Below the pieces are notes generated by a model. It saw only the letters and a list, made by a program, of their open reading frames with translations. It was not told where the DNA came from and did no database searches. DNA of 64,000 nucleotides, taken from contig JAAEAF010007827.1 of the NCBI GenBank assembly GCA_011037195.1, positions 1 through 64,000 of the forward strand, written 5' to 3'. Below are positions 35,237 to 46,589 of this stretch, in pieces (within the stretch, counting starts at the first letter, position 1; every line of letters begins with the position of its first letter). The stretch comes from Triatoma infestans (lineage: Eukaryota > Arthropoda > Insecta > Hemiptera > Reduviidae). The position numbers were made by a program, and so were the translations under genes.

Positions 35237-35994
35237 TGTAATAGGGATCCGAAGAAGAGAGGGATCCAAAGCAGAGAGAGAGAGTGTCTCACTTACAGTT
35301 TAGAATGGGTTTCAGAAAGAGAGAAAATGGGTTGTATAGATAAATAAACTAGAAGATAGGTGAACACAAACACACTAAGGGATATAAGGTTAATTGTGGG
35401 TCTACTAACAGGGCATTGTAGGCTGAATAGACACATGCACCACCTACAACTTGCGGATAGTGCGGTATGCCGATTCTGCAAGGTAGAGGAGGAGACCCCG
35501 GCGCACATCCTTTGTGAGTGCGCCGGCCTGGCGAGGATTAGGTTTCTTCAATTGGGGACGGGCAATCCCGAAGCTGGAAGCTTCATGACGGAGCCGCTCT
35601 CAGCTTTGCTAGGATTGATTAGGAGGGCAAAGCTGGGGGCTGTTCTGTAACTTAAGGGGATCCACAATAGGCCTCGACTTGTAGGTCGCAGTGGAATGAG
35701 GCTCACCCCCTCCTCTCGCTTCTATTCTATGGGTGAACACTGTATAATAGAAAAGTTAACACAAACTGCCTGGACATTACACTAAAATATATAAAATGGT
35801 AGTGAAAGGTAAAGAGAAAGGTTGATGACGCGTGATGACTGCTGTATGAACTCTGCTGCAAGACTCCCTGTCGGTAAGACTCCCTCCTATGGCTGACACA
35901 GCTGTATTTAAACAGTTTCTCCCACTGTAGTCTGGCCTAAACTAGTGAGTGGGACTGTCTCTGCTTTGGATGCCTCTCTTCAGATCCTATTACA
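35237..35994. mobile_element. Solo LTR, family 2, itself interrupted by a LINE fragment
   Basis: It starts TGTAATAGGGATCCGAAG and ends CAGATCCTATTACA, with an extended inverted similarity (ATCCAAAGCAGAGA on both sides). Flanks GTGGT (35232-35236) and GTGGC (35995-35999) suggest a 4-5 bp target duplication in the Penelope-like copy. Inner sequence matches the copy at 13340-13637. Without the LINE fragment it is about 390 bp. No PBS or coding part is attached. Confidence 0.65.
35368..35731 (+). pseudogene. 5'-truncated LINE (jockey/R1-like) 3' end with zinc-knuckle tail
   Basis: GGTGAACAC flanks it on both sides (35359-35367 and 35732-35740), a clean 9-bp duplication inside the LTR. The plus-strand frame to 35650 encodes RLIVGLLTGHCRLNRHMH, then VCRFCKVEEETPAHILCEC, a CxxC...HxxxxC zinc-knuckle-like motif, and ends in LLGLIRRAKLGAVL. 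This is the C-terminal tail after the RNase H domain in jockey/R1-type LINEs. About 80 bp of 3' untranslated sequence follow, without a clear poly-A tail. The same family recurs at 50.7 and 53.6 kb. Confidence 0.8.
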
Positions 35995-36003
35995 GTGGCC
36001 ATC

Positions 36004-36033
36004 GACCGGCTTAAGGCGTTCGCCCATCATCAG
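36004..36033 (-). ncRNA. Hammerhead-like core, family A, second box mutated
   Basis: CTGATGA, extra T, GGGCGAACGCC hairpin, then TTAAG in place of the GAAA box, then CCGGTC. Loss of the GAAA box predicts no activity. Confidence 0.5.
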
Positions 36034-36124
36034 GATGTTTTCGTCAAAACAATGTGATGAAAGCAAATGTGTATTAAACTGAATTTGCAAGCCTATGTTA
36101 TCACACTGTTTTGACAAAAACATC

Positions 36125-36155
36125 CTGATGATGAACGAACGCCCCGAAATCGGTC
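36125..36155 (+). ncRNA. Hammerhead-like core, family A, helix II weakened
   Basis: CTGATGA is intact, helix II is changed to GAAC on its 5' side against GCCCC, GAAA is intact, and the end is TCGGTC. Flanking CATC and GATG can form helix I. It is the inverted partner of 36004-36033. Confidence 0.52.
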
Positions 36156-36339
36156 GATGACCACCAAAAAAAGCAGGCTATCACGGAAAATATCTCTTGA
36201 GACTTTATCAAAACTTAATCGAAGCTTTTATATTCAGTTGTTAACACGTGCATAATAGTCTGGAGGTAGATAGAACTAATTCTTAGTGATTACATCAAGT
36301 TCAAAGAAGCGCCAATAACATTTGAAATCTAACGTCCTG

Positions 36340-36683
36340 ATGCCTTTGAAAACTCTTTAAATGAATTTTCCCGGAAAAAATATTCCAAAGTAAAAGTGAT
36401 AAGCATATCTATCTGCGCAAGTCTAAAAAAAAAAAAAAGTTCGAGCCATTCCACGTTTAAAGCAAATCGTTCGAACCATTTTCGAGAAAAATCACTAAAA
36501 AAAAAGTATTATTCAAAAAATAAAATAAAAATACTATTCACTAAAGTGATCACACTTCCGGATGACAGATTTGTCAGATCTTCGAGTCAATTACGATCGT
36601 GATACCAAAACGGGAATATCAAGTTCTGAGCTTCCTGCGATTTTTTCCGATTTTGAGATATTTGTGTACACACACACACACAC
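36340..36683 (+). mobile_element. Family C relic ending in a CA repeat
   Basis: AATGAATTTTCCCGGAAAAA, CATTTTCGAGAAAAATCAC, ACTTCCGGATGACAG, GATCGTGATACC, GGAATATCAAGTTC and a CACA tract (36666-36681) follow family C order. It stops at the CA tract, where LINE coding sequence begins. Confidence 0.55.
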
Positions 36684-38010
36684 AGAGGCAATACTCAAAG
36701 CATTAAACACTTTAGAAGAGCTTACACCTCATGGAGGGACGGCAAGCATAATGACCGACAGTAAAGTTACTTTAGACTCTTTAAAAAATTATAATAATCA
36801 TACGTCTCTTATCGAAGAAGCTAGGAAAAAACTATGGCGATTATGTGTAGATCTGGACTGGGTTATTCACTTCGTCTGGATCAGAGCGCACAGAGGGCTA
36901 CAAGGCAATTAGAAAGCCGATAGTCGGCAAAAGAAGCTGCAGTAGTGGAATCGTTTATTGTGATTCCTATGGCATGTAATAGATCTCTTGAAGAGGGCGG
37001 AAGTTAGTTTAGAGATTTTTGGAAGTTAGTGCTCGAATTATTAACACGGAATTTATAAAAATAGAATAGGCTGAATTATTGTACAATAATTAAAACGTGA
37101 GTAATGGTAACTATTAACAAGAAATACTTGCAAATAAATAGGAGATAAATAACTAATAATTTAGAATAATTAAAATAAATGAACTAAGATGCACAACTAA
37201 GGAAATAAGTATAAATAAAACTGTATAGGGACGCAGAACTGCTGCTCGTATAATAGTCTTGAAGACGTACTGAAGTATAATCATCCCCTCTTCCAATGGG
37301 GCGAAGTTTATATCAGTGTTAGCAACACGCACACCAAGACATCTGTCCTAGTGTGCGACCTTGGTTAGTTCGGTGACCAGCGATTTAGGTCAGTGGCCAG
37401 TTTATCGGTGCTTGCTTTGATGTAAAAATATTGACCCTTGGTTTTGTTTGTTTGGCCGCGGCCTTGTCTTGAAGACAGCGGCCGGCTAGGCCACTAGTTA
37501 TAAATTATTCTTTTTTTGTGTTATGTGTTGAGAAGGTTTGACATTGCTATGACCTTGCCATGTCATTACACTGCAATGTCAACGTTGCCAACAGAATACC
37601 TTCGACTGTCAATCACGTTCCTGGAACGGCACTTCAAACGCTTGTATGAGGAAGAATGGAATCAAGAGTGGGCTCAACTGCAATAAAGGAGAAACCACAA
37701 AACTTTTCTTTCCGACAGTGTAGGCAAGGAAACGAAGTAAGATCTGTTTAACGTACAAGTTAACTAGATTCACAGTGGCCATGGTCGAATGAAGTCGTCC
37801 CTCCACACCGTTTTCCACATTATACCTGATGCTGAGTGTACCTGTCCAGCAGAGCTACAAACTGTTGTGCAAATCAATTTTGAACTGCACGATGTTAGAG
37901 CACATCAGAGCACCCCTTTTATTCGAGCAGTAATTCTGTAAGGCGAAGTATGGGGCCCCCGCTACATCTACAAGGCCTTTTACAGGACAAGTTTTGCAAG
38001 ATATTTTGTA
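36684..38010 (+). pseudogene. LINE RNase H and C-terminal relic, split by an LTR
   Basis: The plus strand encodes EAILKALNTLEEL, then IMTDSKVTLDSL with the catalytic D, and WVIHFVWIRAHRGLQGN with the conserved H, ending at a stop where E of the NExAD motif is expected. This is the RNase H domain of a jockey/R1-like LINE. After the LTR (36942-37570) the frame resumes as LPTEYLRLSITFLERHFKRL and EEEWNQEWAQL, then a frameshifted PDAECTCPAELQTV zinc-knuckle part near 37830-37870. Several stops and frameshifts are present. Confidence 0.7.
36942..37570 (-). mobile_element. Solo LTR, family 1 (about 630 bp)
   Basis: Bounded by CTGCA on both sides (36937-36941 and 37571-37575). On the minus strand it begins TGTAATGACATGGC and ends GATTCCACTAC. 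Shared inner segments: CACACCAAGACATCTGTCC, AGGTCAGTGGCCA, GCCGGCTAGGCCACTAG. Along the minus strand a TATAAACTTCGCCCC segment (about 37300-37315) could be a TATA-box region. The insertion splits LINE RNase H coding sequence. Confidence 0.72.
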
Positions 38011-39920
38011 ATTTTGTTAATTCTATAAATTTGGATTTGCTGGTGCAGTGATATAGTTCTTTTGTTTACTTTATCTTATGTTTACTTTATGAAGTATAGT
38101 TTTTCTTTCGTTTCTGTTTTGATTTAAAATCTGGTGTATCTATTTAGTTATGTTTTTTATGTTAAATATCTTTTAGTTTTATTTACAACTATCTTGTTTC
38201 TTCTCTTTATATTATATTTTAATTCAATGCATGTAGTGTATATAATACGGAGCATGCTGTAAAATAAACTACTTCCAATTAGGGTTACTTTTGGTAAGAA
38301 AGAAAAAAAAAAAACACACAGGGAAGACCTATCAATTTTTAAATTTTAACAAGTCGAATATTTGTACTTACAGCAGTAGAGAAATAATTAAGAAATGCTT
38401 ATGGCTGTTATGACTCGCTTAATACAAAGATTCTTTATTTGTTCCGTGATAAGAATTCGATAATTTTTTTTTGCAGGTTTCTGTAACACCGTTGGAAATG
38501 GTTATGAATTTTAATTCTTACTGGCCTATTTTATTAGATTACCGCTTAATTCTTTTTACAAATCCAGCTGTAAAATATCTTTTCCCTAGCTGCAAGAAGG
38601 GCCTAAAGTGGAGTTTGCACTTGTATTGTACACATTGTTACTAAAAACTCTTTTTTACTCTGCAACAACTCATCCAAAAAAAAAAAAAAAAATTTTTTGT
38701 ATTTCAGTGTCTCTGTGCTGGGCGGACCGATGATAGAAGAAGAAGGGTGGTGGTGATAATATATCAGAGGTTGTTACTAGTGGCTAGCATGTAAACCGAT
38801 TTGTCATAACAAGCTTTTGTAGATGTGTGCGTGTGTGAATAAAAAAAAAAAATACATTTAGTATAAAAAGGGTGGTCGAGCAACACTGAACACGCTAGCG
38901 GTTGATTAGGGTCGGAGATGATAGCAGCGTGAAATGTGAACACCATTTACATGATTTAGTATTACACTATGTTGTATATGTATGTATGTGTGTACAATGT
39001 TTGAAAGTTATGTAGGCGTGGCTTATTGTGACAGGCAGATGTGTACGTGTGGTGGTGGGCTAAACGTTAATGGAAGAATAATACGGCAGCATCATGCTGT
39101 CATGCTAAATGTTGTTTTCCCCCCCTTTCCTTCTATATACATCTAGGATTTTGTGGTGTAGTTGCAGCGTGTGAATGTGCACGCGTGTAACAGCGATAAA
39201 GACAGAATTCAAGACAAGGGAGAAATGGGGGGGAATGAGGGAGAGAGATAGCGAGAGAGATGTAATAGTAAACTATAATAGAACAACATAAAACTGTCAC
39301 CACACTGGGAGGTGTTACCAAAACCTCTTCAACAGTTTCAATGGGCGCACGTCTAGCTGCTGTAGACAAATAGCCAAGAGGGAAACACATTCAGTTCTAT
39401 ATTTACCTTCCTTATTCTACAAGATAGAGAAGGCTTCCCTCATCTTACTCCCTTTCGGTTAAGTTCTACACTATGTGGAATGAAGGTGTTGAAGAAGCTT
39501 TAAGCTCTGAATAACAGCTGGATAAAGTCACACGAACTTATACGGAAAGACTTAACTGGTGATTGCACCAAACATAATACTTTTTAACATTGTATGTTGC
39601 AGGAAACCTTATCAAGGACACTCGACATTATGAAAAAGTAAAATAAATGTCACTTATAAAAAAAATTAAAAAAATCACCGATTAAAAAATACAAGTATTA
39701 AAAAAGTAATAATGAACCTAACAGATTTAATGAGCAAAACACACCTATATTTTATAATAAACCTTGAATATTCTTGTTCGGTGAACTCATTGAAGTATGC
39801 CTTTAATTAGTGTAACTGTAATTAATTAATCAGCTAATTAACTAAATTAACCTTAGTGGTAGGAATCTTAATTAAGTAAAGCTTTTCCATGCTATTAAAA
39901 ACAAAAACAAATAAAAAAAA
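38011..39920. other. Unannotated stretch
   Basis: AT-rich sequence with poly-A runs. No motif was recognised in the open frames at 38764-38946 and 39133-39390. Confidence 0.35.
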
Positions 39921-40452
39921 ATCTGGTGTGAAACACTCACACAACTTTCTCTTACTCCAGTTCTCAAAATTATAATTGAAACTTTTATAGTTTGTGTACC
40001 AAATTTAATGAAATTCGTGGAAAACTGATAAAAACTGTTCAGTAAAAAGCGCACTTTCGGTTTATTAATTTTCTTGAAATTCGGAATTTTGGCTATCTAT
40101 TTATTTTTAATTAATTTTGTTTGGATGATAGAATTGTATAAATCAACTATGATAGCACTTTAAGAGAAAAACATAACCCACCCCTCCCCGCCAAAAGTGC
40201 ATTTAAATGAATTTTCCCAGAGAAATGTTTTAAATAAAAGTTGTAGATCTTTGTATGTTTTGTTTATATTAGCGCCATTTTTGAGAAAATTGCAAAAAAG
40301 TAAAAATACAACAAGTAAAATGGTACTTCCGGTTGAGGAATTTTGATAGTTGACCCACCGTCTGATGCCATGGTGATACTTAAACGGAATATCAAGTTTT
40401 AACTTTCTACGGTTTTTCGTTTTTGAGCTATGCTGTTCACATACATACATAC

Positions 40453-40494
<42 letters not shown>

Positions 40495-40600
40495 CTAAAT
40501 CCAGTTTTTGGGACTCAGGGGACCTAAAACGTATATTTCCGGTGAAACCTCGATGATATCGAAAATTTGACTTGATTACAATACTTTCTCTTACTAGGAA
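39921..40600 (+). mobile_element. HINE-like element (family C, copy 4, one unit shorter)
   Basis: CTGGTGTGAAACACTCACAC hairpin end, TTTCTCTTACTCC, then two units and not three, GTCTGATGCCATGGTG, a pure CA tract (40452-40492), GGGGACCTAAAACGTA, ATTTCCGGTGAAACC and ATACTTTCTCTTACTAGG. The missing middle unit is consistent with recombination between neighbouring repeats. The 176-codon minus-strand frame across it is a by-product of the repeat. Confidence 0.7.
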
Positions 40601-41463
40601 TACCTCTTTTAGGAATGCGAGTCTTAAATAAAAATTATTAAAACTCCGCTGACATTCATTTAATTTTGTCTGACAGAGAAGAAGCTTCAAGACTACTCGT
40701 CAAATACACTTTCACAAGCAAGTTATTGAATTTTAAGCAGGCGTGCCTCTAAGAATTTTTTTTTTTTTTTTTTTGTTAAATACAATAATCAAATTCGAAA
40801 CATTTTGAAATTTCGTTATTGAATTCCTTCCGGCTAAGATCAAATTAAAAAAAAAAAAAAAATGTTTTTAATTCCGAAACTGAATATTAACAAAAACAAA
40901 TAAACTATACAAAACTGCAGAAAACTATAGAAAACTGCTAAATCCGTTATCGAGAAAATCACGAAAAACGAAAAACTGAAAATATTTGGTAAACTTCTGG
41001 TCGCAGGATTTTGCAGGAAAAGTTCGGATCAAATGCAGAGACTTGTACCAAAACAGAATAAATTGTGACCAAGTTTGGAGTGGTAGAGGGCATAACAATG
41101 CTTGCCTTAGTACAAGTAACAGAGTTGGATGGCGTGGGGACACTTCGCTACTTGCTCTTGTCTTGTAATGTTTTATATAGTTATGCAATATAAAATTATT
41201 TCTATTACCTTAGCCTTAATTATCTATCAATATCCTAATTTCATGTCATCTTGCTTCTTTTTCTTTTTTCTGTAAATATATTTTCTTAAAAGTCAAATAA
41301 ATATTACATTAATTACATATTGCATGAACTCAGCCCTTCTCACTCTAGCATAGCTGAGGATTTTATTCTATTTATAAGGTGATGGTAAGCAATCTTCTAC
41401 TATCTTTAAAAGAAAAATTCCTAGAAAATTCTGCTCAATCAACCAATATATAATAATAAATAG
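40601..41463. other. Unannotated stretch
   Basis: A TGTAATG...ATTACA pair (41164 to 41308) resembles a very short LTR but has no further support. Poly-T and poly-A runs are present. Confidence 0.35.
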
Positions 41464-41526
41464 TGGCGCCCAACGTGGGGCCCGAACCCTTGACCTTGAG
41501 ATTATGGGCCTCATGCTCTATCGACT
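41464..41526 (-). tRNA. tRNA-Lys-like pseudogene or extended primer-binding site with encoded CCA
   Basis: The minus strand reads as the 3' three-quarters of a tRNA: D-arm end GTCGATAGAGC, anticodon arm TGAGG/TCTCA with loop CCCATAA, T arm with GGTTCGG, acceptor CACGTTGGGCG and a terminal CCA. The plus-strand start TGGCGCCCAACGTGGGGC is the classic primer-binding site complementary to tRNA-Lys. The 5' acceptor strand and first half of the D arm are missing. The anticodon reads CAT, not CTT, and position 33 is C. An encoded CCA implies passage through reverse transcription. Confidence 0.6.
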
Positions 41527-42289
41527 TAAAAGTCTCATACATCATACGTAATAACAAATTTTCTTACTCAAGAGACCTCAAAACATGTATTTCTTCCGGT
41601 AATATGCTTCCATTTACTTACTAAAAGTATGAAAAAGTAAACATAGAACTGTGACTTCAGTAAAGAAAGAGATGTTAAGTCGTGAACATACGGATATAAC
41701 ATGAAAAATTGTATTAACCCTCCAAATTTTGTTTGGCAACACTCGAACATCTCGAAATTTCCGAATTCTCCACTGAGGCGTAGCAAGGCGGAGCCCCGCC
41801 ATATTAGCATACACATGTACGGGGGATTACTTCAACCAGGGTTTTGTACAGTACGCTGAATTGGCCGTGTTAGTGTCTGCACTCATCAGTCCCTCGAAAA
41901 CTAAACGCCTTCTGACTTTTTTCACTGGGAGTATCTGAGAGACAAGGTGTTTTTATACCCCTCCATCTGATTCCACAGGATTTACAACAGTAAAAACAGT
42001 GGATTAGATTTAGAACATGGGGTGGGTCTCAATCCCCAATTACTGCACCCTATTACAGACAGATCCAAAAACTGGTTCGTCTAGACGTCTGTCAGTCAAG
42101 TAACAAAGGGTGCCGCTTGCATTGAAGATTTGTATCTGTCAATAGAAACTTGAAGACTTAAACTTTCATATTAAAATCTGTTTATCTGCAATATTTGCAT
42201 TACAATACTCATGGACCAAGTTTTCTTGTTATATTTTCATCAAACCCATTTCTCAAAACTATTGAATTTTTTAAGATATTTAATTCTTT
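41527..42289. other. Unannotated stretch; short family C end piece near 41560-41600
   Basis: AGAGACCTCAAAACATGTAT and TTCTTCCGGTAATA resemble the family C far end. Otherwise nothing is recognised. Confidence 0.35.
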
Positions 42290-43060
42290 TTTTTAAGTAC
42301 GATAAAATAATTGTTTTATGTGTGAGTTTGTACGTATTAAACAGAATATCTCAAAAACGAAAGTCGTAGAAAGCATAAAGTGGGTATTCTTTTTAGATAC
42401 GCTATCGCCGTATATGACACGAACGTTTCGGGCAAAATCTATCAACCGGAAGTGTAACTTTACTGACGGTTTTTTGTTTCCTGTTCTTCGCGATTTTTTT
42501 CTCAAAAACGGCTTCAATGATATTCTTTAAACTGCATATACTATCTACACACATGAATACCGATCAGTTTTATTTGAAAGTTTTTCCCGGGTAAATGGAT
42601 TTCTAAGGGGGTTCTGGGGGGAACAGATGCTTCAATGTTTTCCTCTAATGTACCACTTCAGTTACATACATAGTTTCTACCACCTCGATAATTTAATATA
42701 CATTAGAAACATTGCTAAATTACCAAATTTGAAGAAAATTGGTTAACCAGTATTGGGCAGATTTTACCAGAATAGATTTTTTAATTTTTTGCAGGGGAAT
42801 TTTCTCGCAAACGATTTTCTTTAAATTTATTTCTGAAAAAATTGGTTTTTGATGTTTCTGAGGAATCTGAGAGGTTAAAATTCAAACTTGTATTTGTTTA
42901 ATAGTATTGTTATTGGCCTCCCTAGAATGCAATCATTCTCTATCTGATCAAGTAGTACAGACAATAAAGACAGCATATCATTTTTTGAACAATAACAAAA
43001 GCATAATAAGTAAAAGAAAGTCCTGTGAGTATTTCACACAGGATTTATTTTCTCATTCAT
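42290..43060 (+). mobile_element. Diverged family C relative
   Basis: Units with CGTTTCGGGCAAAATCTATC, CAACCGGAAGTGTAACTTTAC, TTTTTTCTCAAAAACGGCTT, GTACCACTTCAGTTACATAC and a closing GTGAGTATTTCACACAGGAT match the older relatives at 16.9 and 46.8 kb. Confidence 0.5.
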
Positions 43061-44344
43061 ATATTATTAAGTTTTCTCAAATGAAAATTAGAACCATTCC
43101 CGAAACGTTCAGAGAAAACTAAGAAGTATTGGTACCGAGAAACTTGCGACTACTTTATTGTTAAAACTTTATTTAAGGAGAATTTTAAATTTTATTCAAT
43201 TTTCAGTATGATTTATAGTTCATTTAATTTGTACTTTGTAATTAATACTTTTGATCAAAAACATATTTCAGTTGGTTAAAAAAAAAATAGGAATATTTAA
43301 GTAGTGCAGACGATAAAGACAGCATATCATTTTTGAACAATAACAAAAGTATAATCTGAATGATTTGAACGGACGGAAAATATGAGAGAACATAGGATAT
43401 AAACCGGCTGGGACCCACACCATATATTGCTTGCTATGAGGATAGAAAAAAGCATAATATTTATCCGATTTATTGGTCTAAATTGTTGGAATATCCATTT
43501 CTATTTCAGTAGATATCCTTTCGGTTATATTTTCCTAAGTCCGGTACCATTCAAACTCATACCGCCACCCGAACAAAATGGCTATATAGTACCGACATAT
43601 GTTCACATTTATGGTTTTTTCACGGCCGATAGGGGACCTTATATATGAGTATACCTTACTTCCCGTTAGTATCTATAATTTCATTCTGTGTAAAAAAAAA
43701 AGAAAAGCCTGTCCTCTTTTTTCCCCAGAATGGGGAATACTGGAACTGATGATGTGTGATTTTACTAATGTCAAAATGTTATAATTTTTTTTTTTTTCCC
43801 CTCCGCAATGGAATATCCTTGACATTTCCGATATAAGAAAACATTAAGCAGACGATCATATTGTCGTGACACAGAAAGGTTATATGAATCATATTTAAAG
43901 GAAATAACATACGGTATTCTGACTTTGGCACAAAATTTTCGAATGTTTTTATTGACTTCAACACGAAATTCTTAAGTAGTTGAAACAGTTTTCAATAAAA
44001 TCGAAAAAACTGAGGAAAAAAAAAACAGTGATACAGCTTACTGTATGAATTGGTAAATGGATAGCTTGAAATATAGAATGTACAGCCTGTTTCATTGTGA
44101 GTCTATAGAACGGTCTGGAGGGGTTTGTCCTTCACTAGCTAGGCTAAAGAGTGTATGAACAATATATGAGGTTTTATAAATTATTTGAAATATAAGTTGA
44201 ATAAACTTGTTGAAACAGTTTTCAAGTTAAACCATCAGTAAGTTCATACTAGAAGTTAACCGATTTTTCTTCGAATACGAGCTTTGTAGAAACACATTTA
44301 ATTGTTATTAATTGCTAAAATCAATTCAAATGTTTCAAATAAAG
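43061..44344. other. Unannotated stretch
   Basis: Contains a short duplicated segment (GACGATAAAGACAGCATATC near 43310, also near 42960). No gene recognised. Confidence 0.35.
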
Positions 44345-44545
44345 TTAATGAAAACCATTAAAATTGTTTTTTGAAAAAAGTGCGAAATTCTCGAGAAAAA
44401 AAATTTAAAATTTCCGTTTGATGGGTTTTGACAGAAATCCTTGTCAAGATCCGTTGATGATCAAAAGCGCAGAAGGTTTGGTATAACAAGAAGTTTGAAA
44501 CTTCTTGCGATGTTTTTCATACAACAGAAAAACACACATATACAC
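44345..44545 (+). mobile_element. Family C relic
   Basis: TCTCGAGAAAAAAAATTTAA, TTGACAGAAATCC, GATCCGTTGATGATC and a short ACACACATATACACAC tract follow the family C order, strongly diverged. Confidence 0.4.
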
Positions 44546-44713
44546 ACTAGTGACAGAGCAAAGTGTGACGAATATAGAATAATGTGGCGTTGGCTTGATG
44601 TAAGTCGCCTGAAGAGTGATTTGCCTAGTTAGGACTCTTGCCTGTTCTAAAGTTGATTAGCTAGTGTGGCTAAGCAGCTTGATGAACCTTTTAAGGGTGA
44701 TACGTTATCTCAT

Positions 44714-44747
44714 CTGATGACTAAATGTTAGAAGTAGTCAAAACGTC
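44714..44747 (+). ncRNA. Hammerhead-like motif, GAAACGTC type (decayed)
   Basis: CTGATGACTA, a loop, TAGTC, then AAAACGTC. GACTA pairs with TAGTC. The GAAA box is changed to AAAA. In this version the G and A of box 1 are part of the hairpin, so it may be a related hairpin rather than a hammerhead fold. Confidence 0.28.
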
Positions 44748-46589
44748 AACTTTTAATTTAATTTCTCCTACCGCTGTTGACAGTTTCTAGATGGGAGATT
44801 CGTTTTCGGAAGTTAAGCTCATTCTCAATATATTGTAATGGGCGTGACAAAGGAGATAATGCGTAATTGACGTGCGCTTGAAGCGTTTGCTGCAGCTGCT
44901 AATGGGATTATTTTGTGTCCAGCTTAAGAAATCTGGTATTAAGAGAAGAGATTGAGATTTTTAAACCAAGAATTGTGATTGTGGCAACTTTTTACAAATT
45001 TATTTATTCATTCGCTCAACCAGAATAGGAAGTTTCGAATTTTATCTTCAGATAAAATTTATATAAATAATAATTGTCATTTCTAACCATGTCATTTCAA
45101 TCCAGCATTTGTGTGGCTAATTTGATAGCAATTGGTTTCATTTCACGTTTTCATAGATCACAAAAATATAAACTCACACCCAAGGTAAAAAGAAAGGGAG
45201 TGACATAAATCTCAATTAAGAAAATTTGACATCAAATATTTCCTCTTATAATTGAGTGAGGTAAACGAAAGTAAAAATACATTGGATAAAGTCATTAAAT
45301 ATAAAATGAACAAAATGAACACAAGTCAGATTTCCATTTTAATTAAACAGAGAAAACTGTCAAGAAATATTTGTTAAATTTATAGGAAAAGTTTAAACCT
45401 TTTACAAATTACGTAAAATACAATTAAGTCTGAAAACAGCCTGAGGGTGGCTTTTGGCTGTAAATACATACACATCAAGTATATGCTCCTATTCACCTTT
45501 TTGTTTTCTTATACAGAACATACTTCTTCTTCATATTCTCTCTCAATATTAAAGTGCTGACTGATGTAAAGAAATACCTAACACTGAGAAGCAGAGGGCG
45601 AAAATGTACGAATGTGTTGTTCACCCATAAATACAATTGTAATGGCTTTGTTTGGCAATGTTTAACAGTTGGAAACTGATAGATAATTGTAATCATAAAT
45701 TAAGAAGCTTTCTAAACTTAACTTCCACGAATGATACATACAAATGGAATTTTCCTTTCGATTTCAATGCCACTTATCACAGAAAAACATACATTATTGC
45801 AAGAAGAACTGGATATAAATAAGATTAATTAACTGGACAACAATTTATCTAGATTAAGGGATGCTGCAACTATACTGACATTCTGATAACTACATTTTAT
45901 CTCCCCCTCCATGGTAAGCTACACTTGACGACCCTCCTCCGCCCCTCATTTACACGCTGTTTCTTGTTTTTCCAAATCCATCAGTTAAATTAAAACACTA
46001 TAGTAGCTAATTGCCCATATATCTTTAGCAAACTTAATATTGGCTGCTTTTGTTAAAGTAATAAAACTATACTTCAAGATTAAACTAATTAAGAAAATGA
46101 CTTTGTCATCGGGAACTATTTAGTAATTAAATAAATTTTGGGGTGTCTCAATGTGACTATGTTGGAGATTTTATTCTTCCTAGCATGACTTCTTTTCCGT
46201 CTAACCTTGAGAGTAAAAATGGGTCAAGAAAGTGAAAGCCGATGCTGATTTCAGTTAGCCTATATTGGCAGCTAAGACCAAAACCTGTAATCAACTGTAA
46301 CTTTCTGAAGGCTTTGTGTGCATTGTGTGATATGATTATTATCTTTAGTTAGCAATATAGAAGGCTGAGAAGTTCTCTTTCACTCCTGGGGTGAATTTGA
46401 AGTCTAAACAAACTTGGGCGACTAAAGAATTAAGTTCCATGAGGAATCGGTCCTATGTTCGTTCCCTCCTATTAACATAGTATGTTTCGTACCGGGTTCC
46501 TCTTTCGGGAAGTACTCTTTCACTCCCTTTCATTGTGGTAAGATAGGCCTACAAAGAAGACCAGATTTTAACTTCTTGCTTTACATCTA
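44748..46589. other. Unannotated stretch
   Basis: No coding sequence, RNA or element end recognised. Confidence 0.35.

Larger units (their letters stand above)
35198..36195. mobile_element. Palindromic Penelope-like terminal copy (family A), interrupted by an LTR
   Basis: The left end CAGAGATATTTTCCGAGATA, GCCTGCTACTTTTGGTGGT (35198-35236) continues after the LTR with GGCCATCGACCGG, a minus-strand core, about 90 bp, a plus-strand core, then CGATGACCACC, AGCAGGCTATCACGG and AAAATATCTCT. Removing the LTR leaves about 240 bp with inverted arms of about 95 bp. As in family B, both motifs face outward. Confidence 0.7.

Noticed and set aside
40160..40690. 176-codon minus-strand open frame
   Set aside because: It crosses the family C repeat including its pure CA tract (read as VCVCVC). 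The same element elsewhere has no such frame.
41164..41308. Very short LTR ending before the primer-binding-like site
   Set aside because: The TGTAATG...ATTACA pair is 155 bp away from the tRNA-Lys-like site, has no second copy in the window and may be chance in AT-rich DNA.
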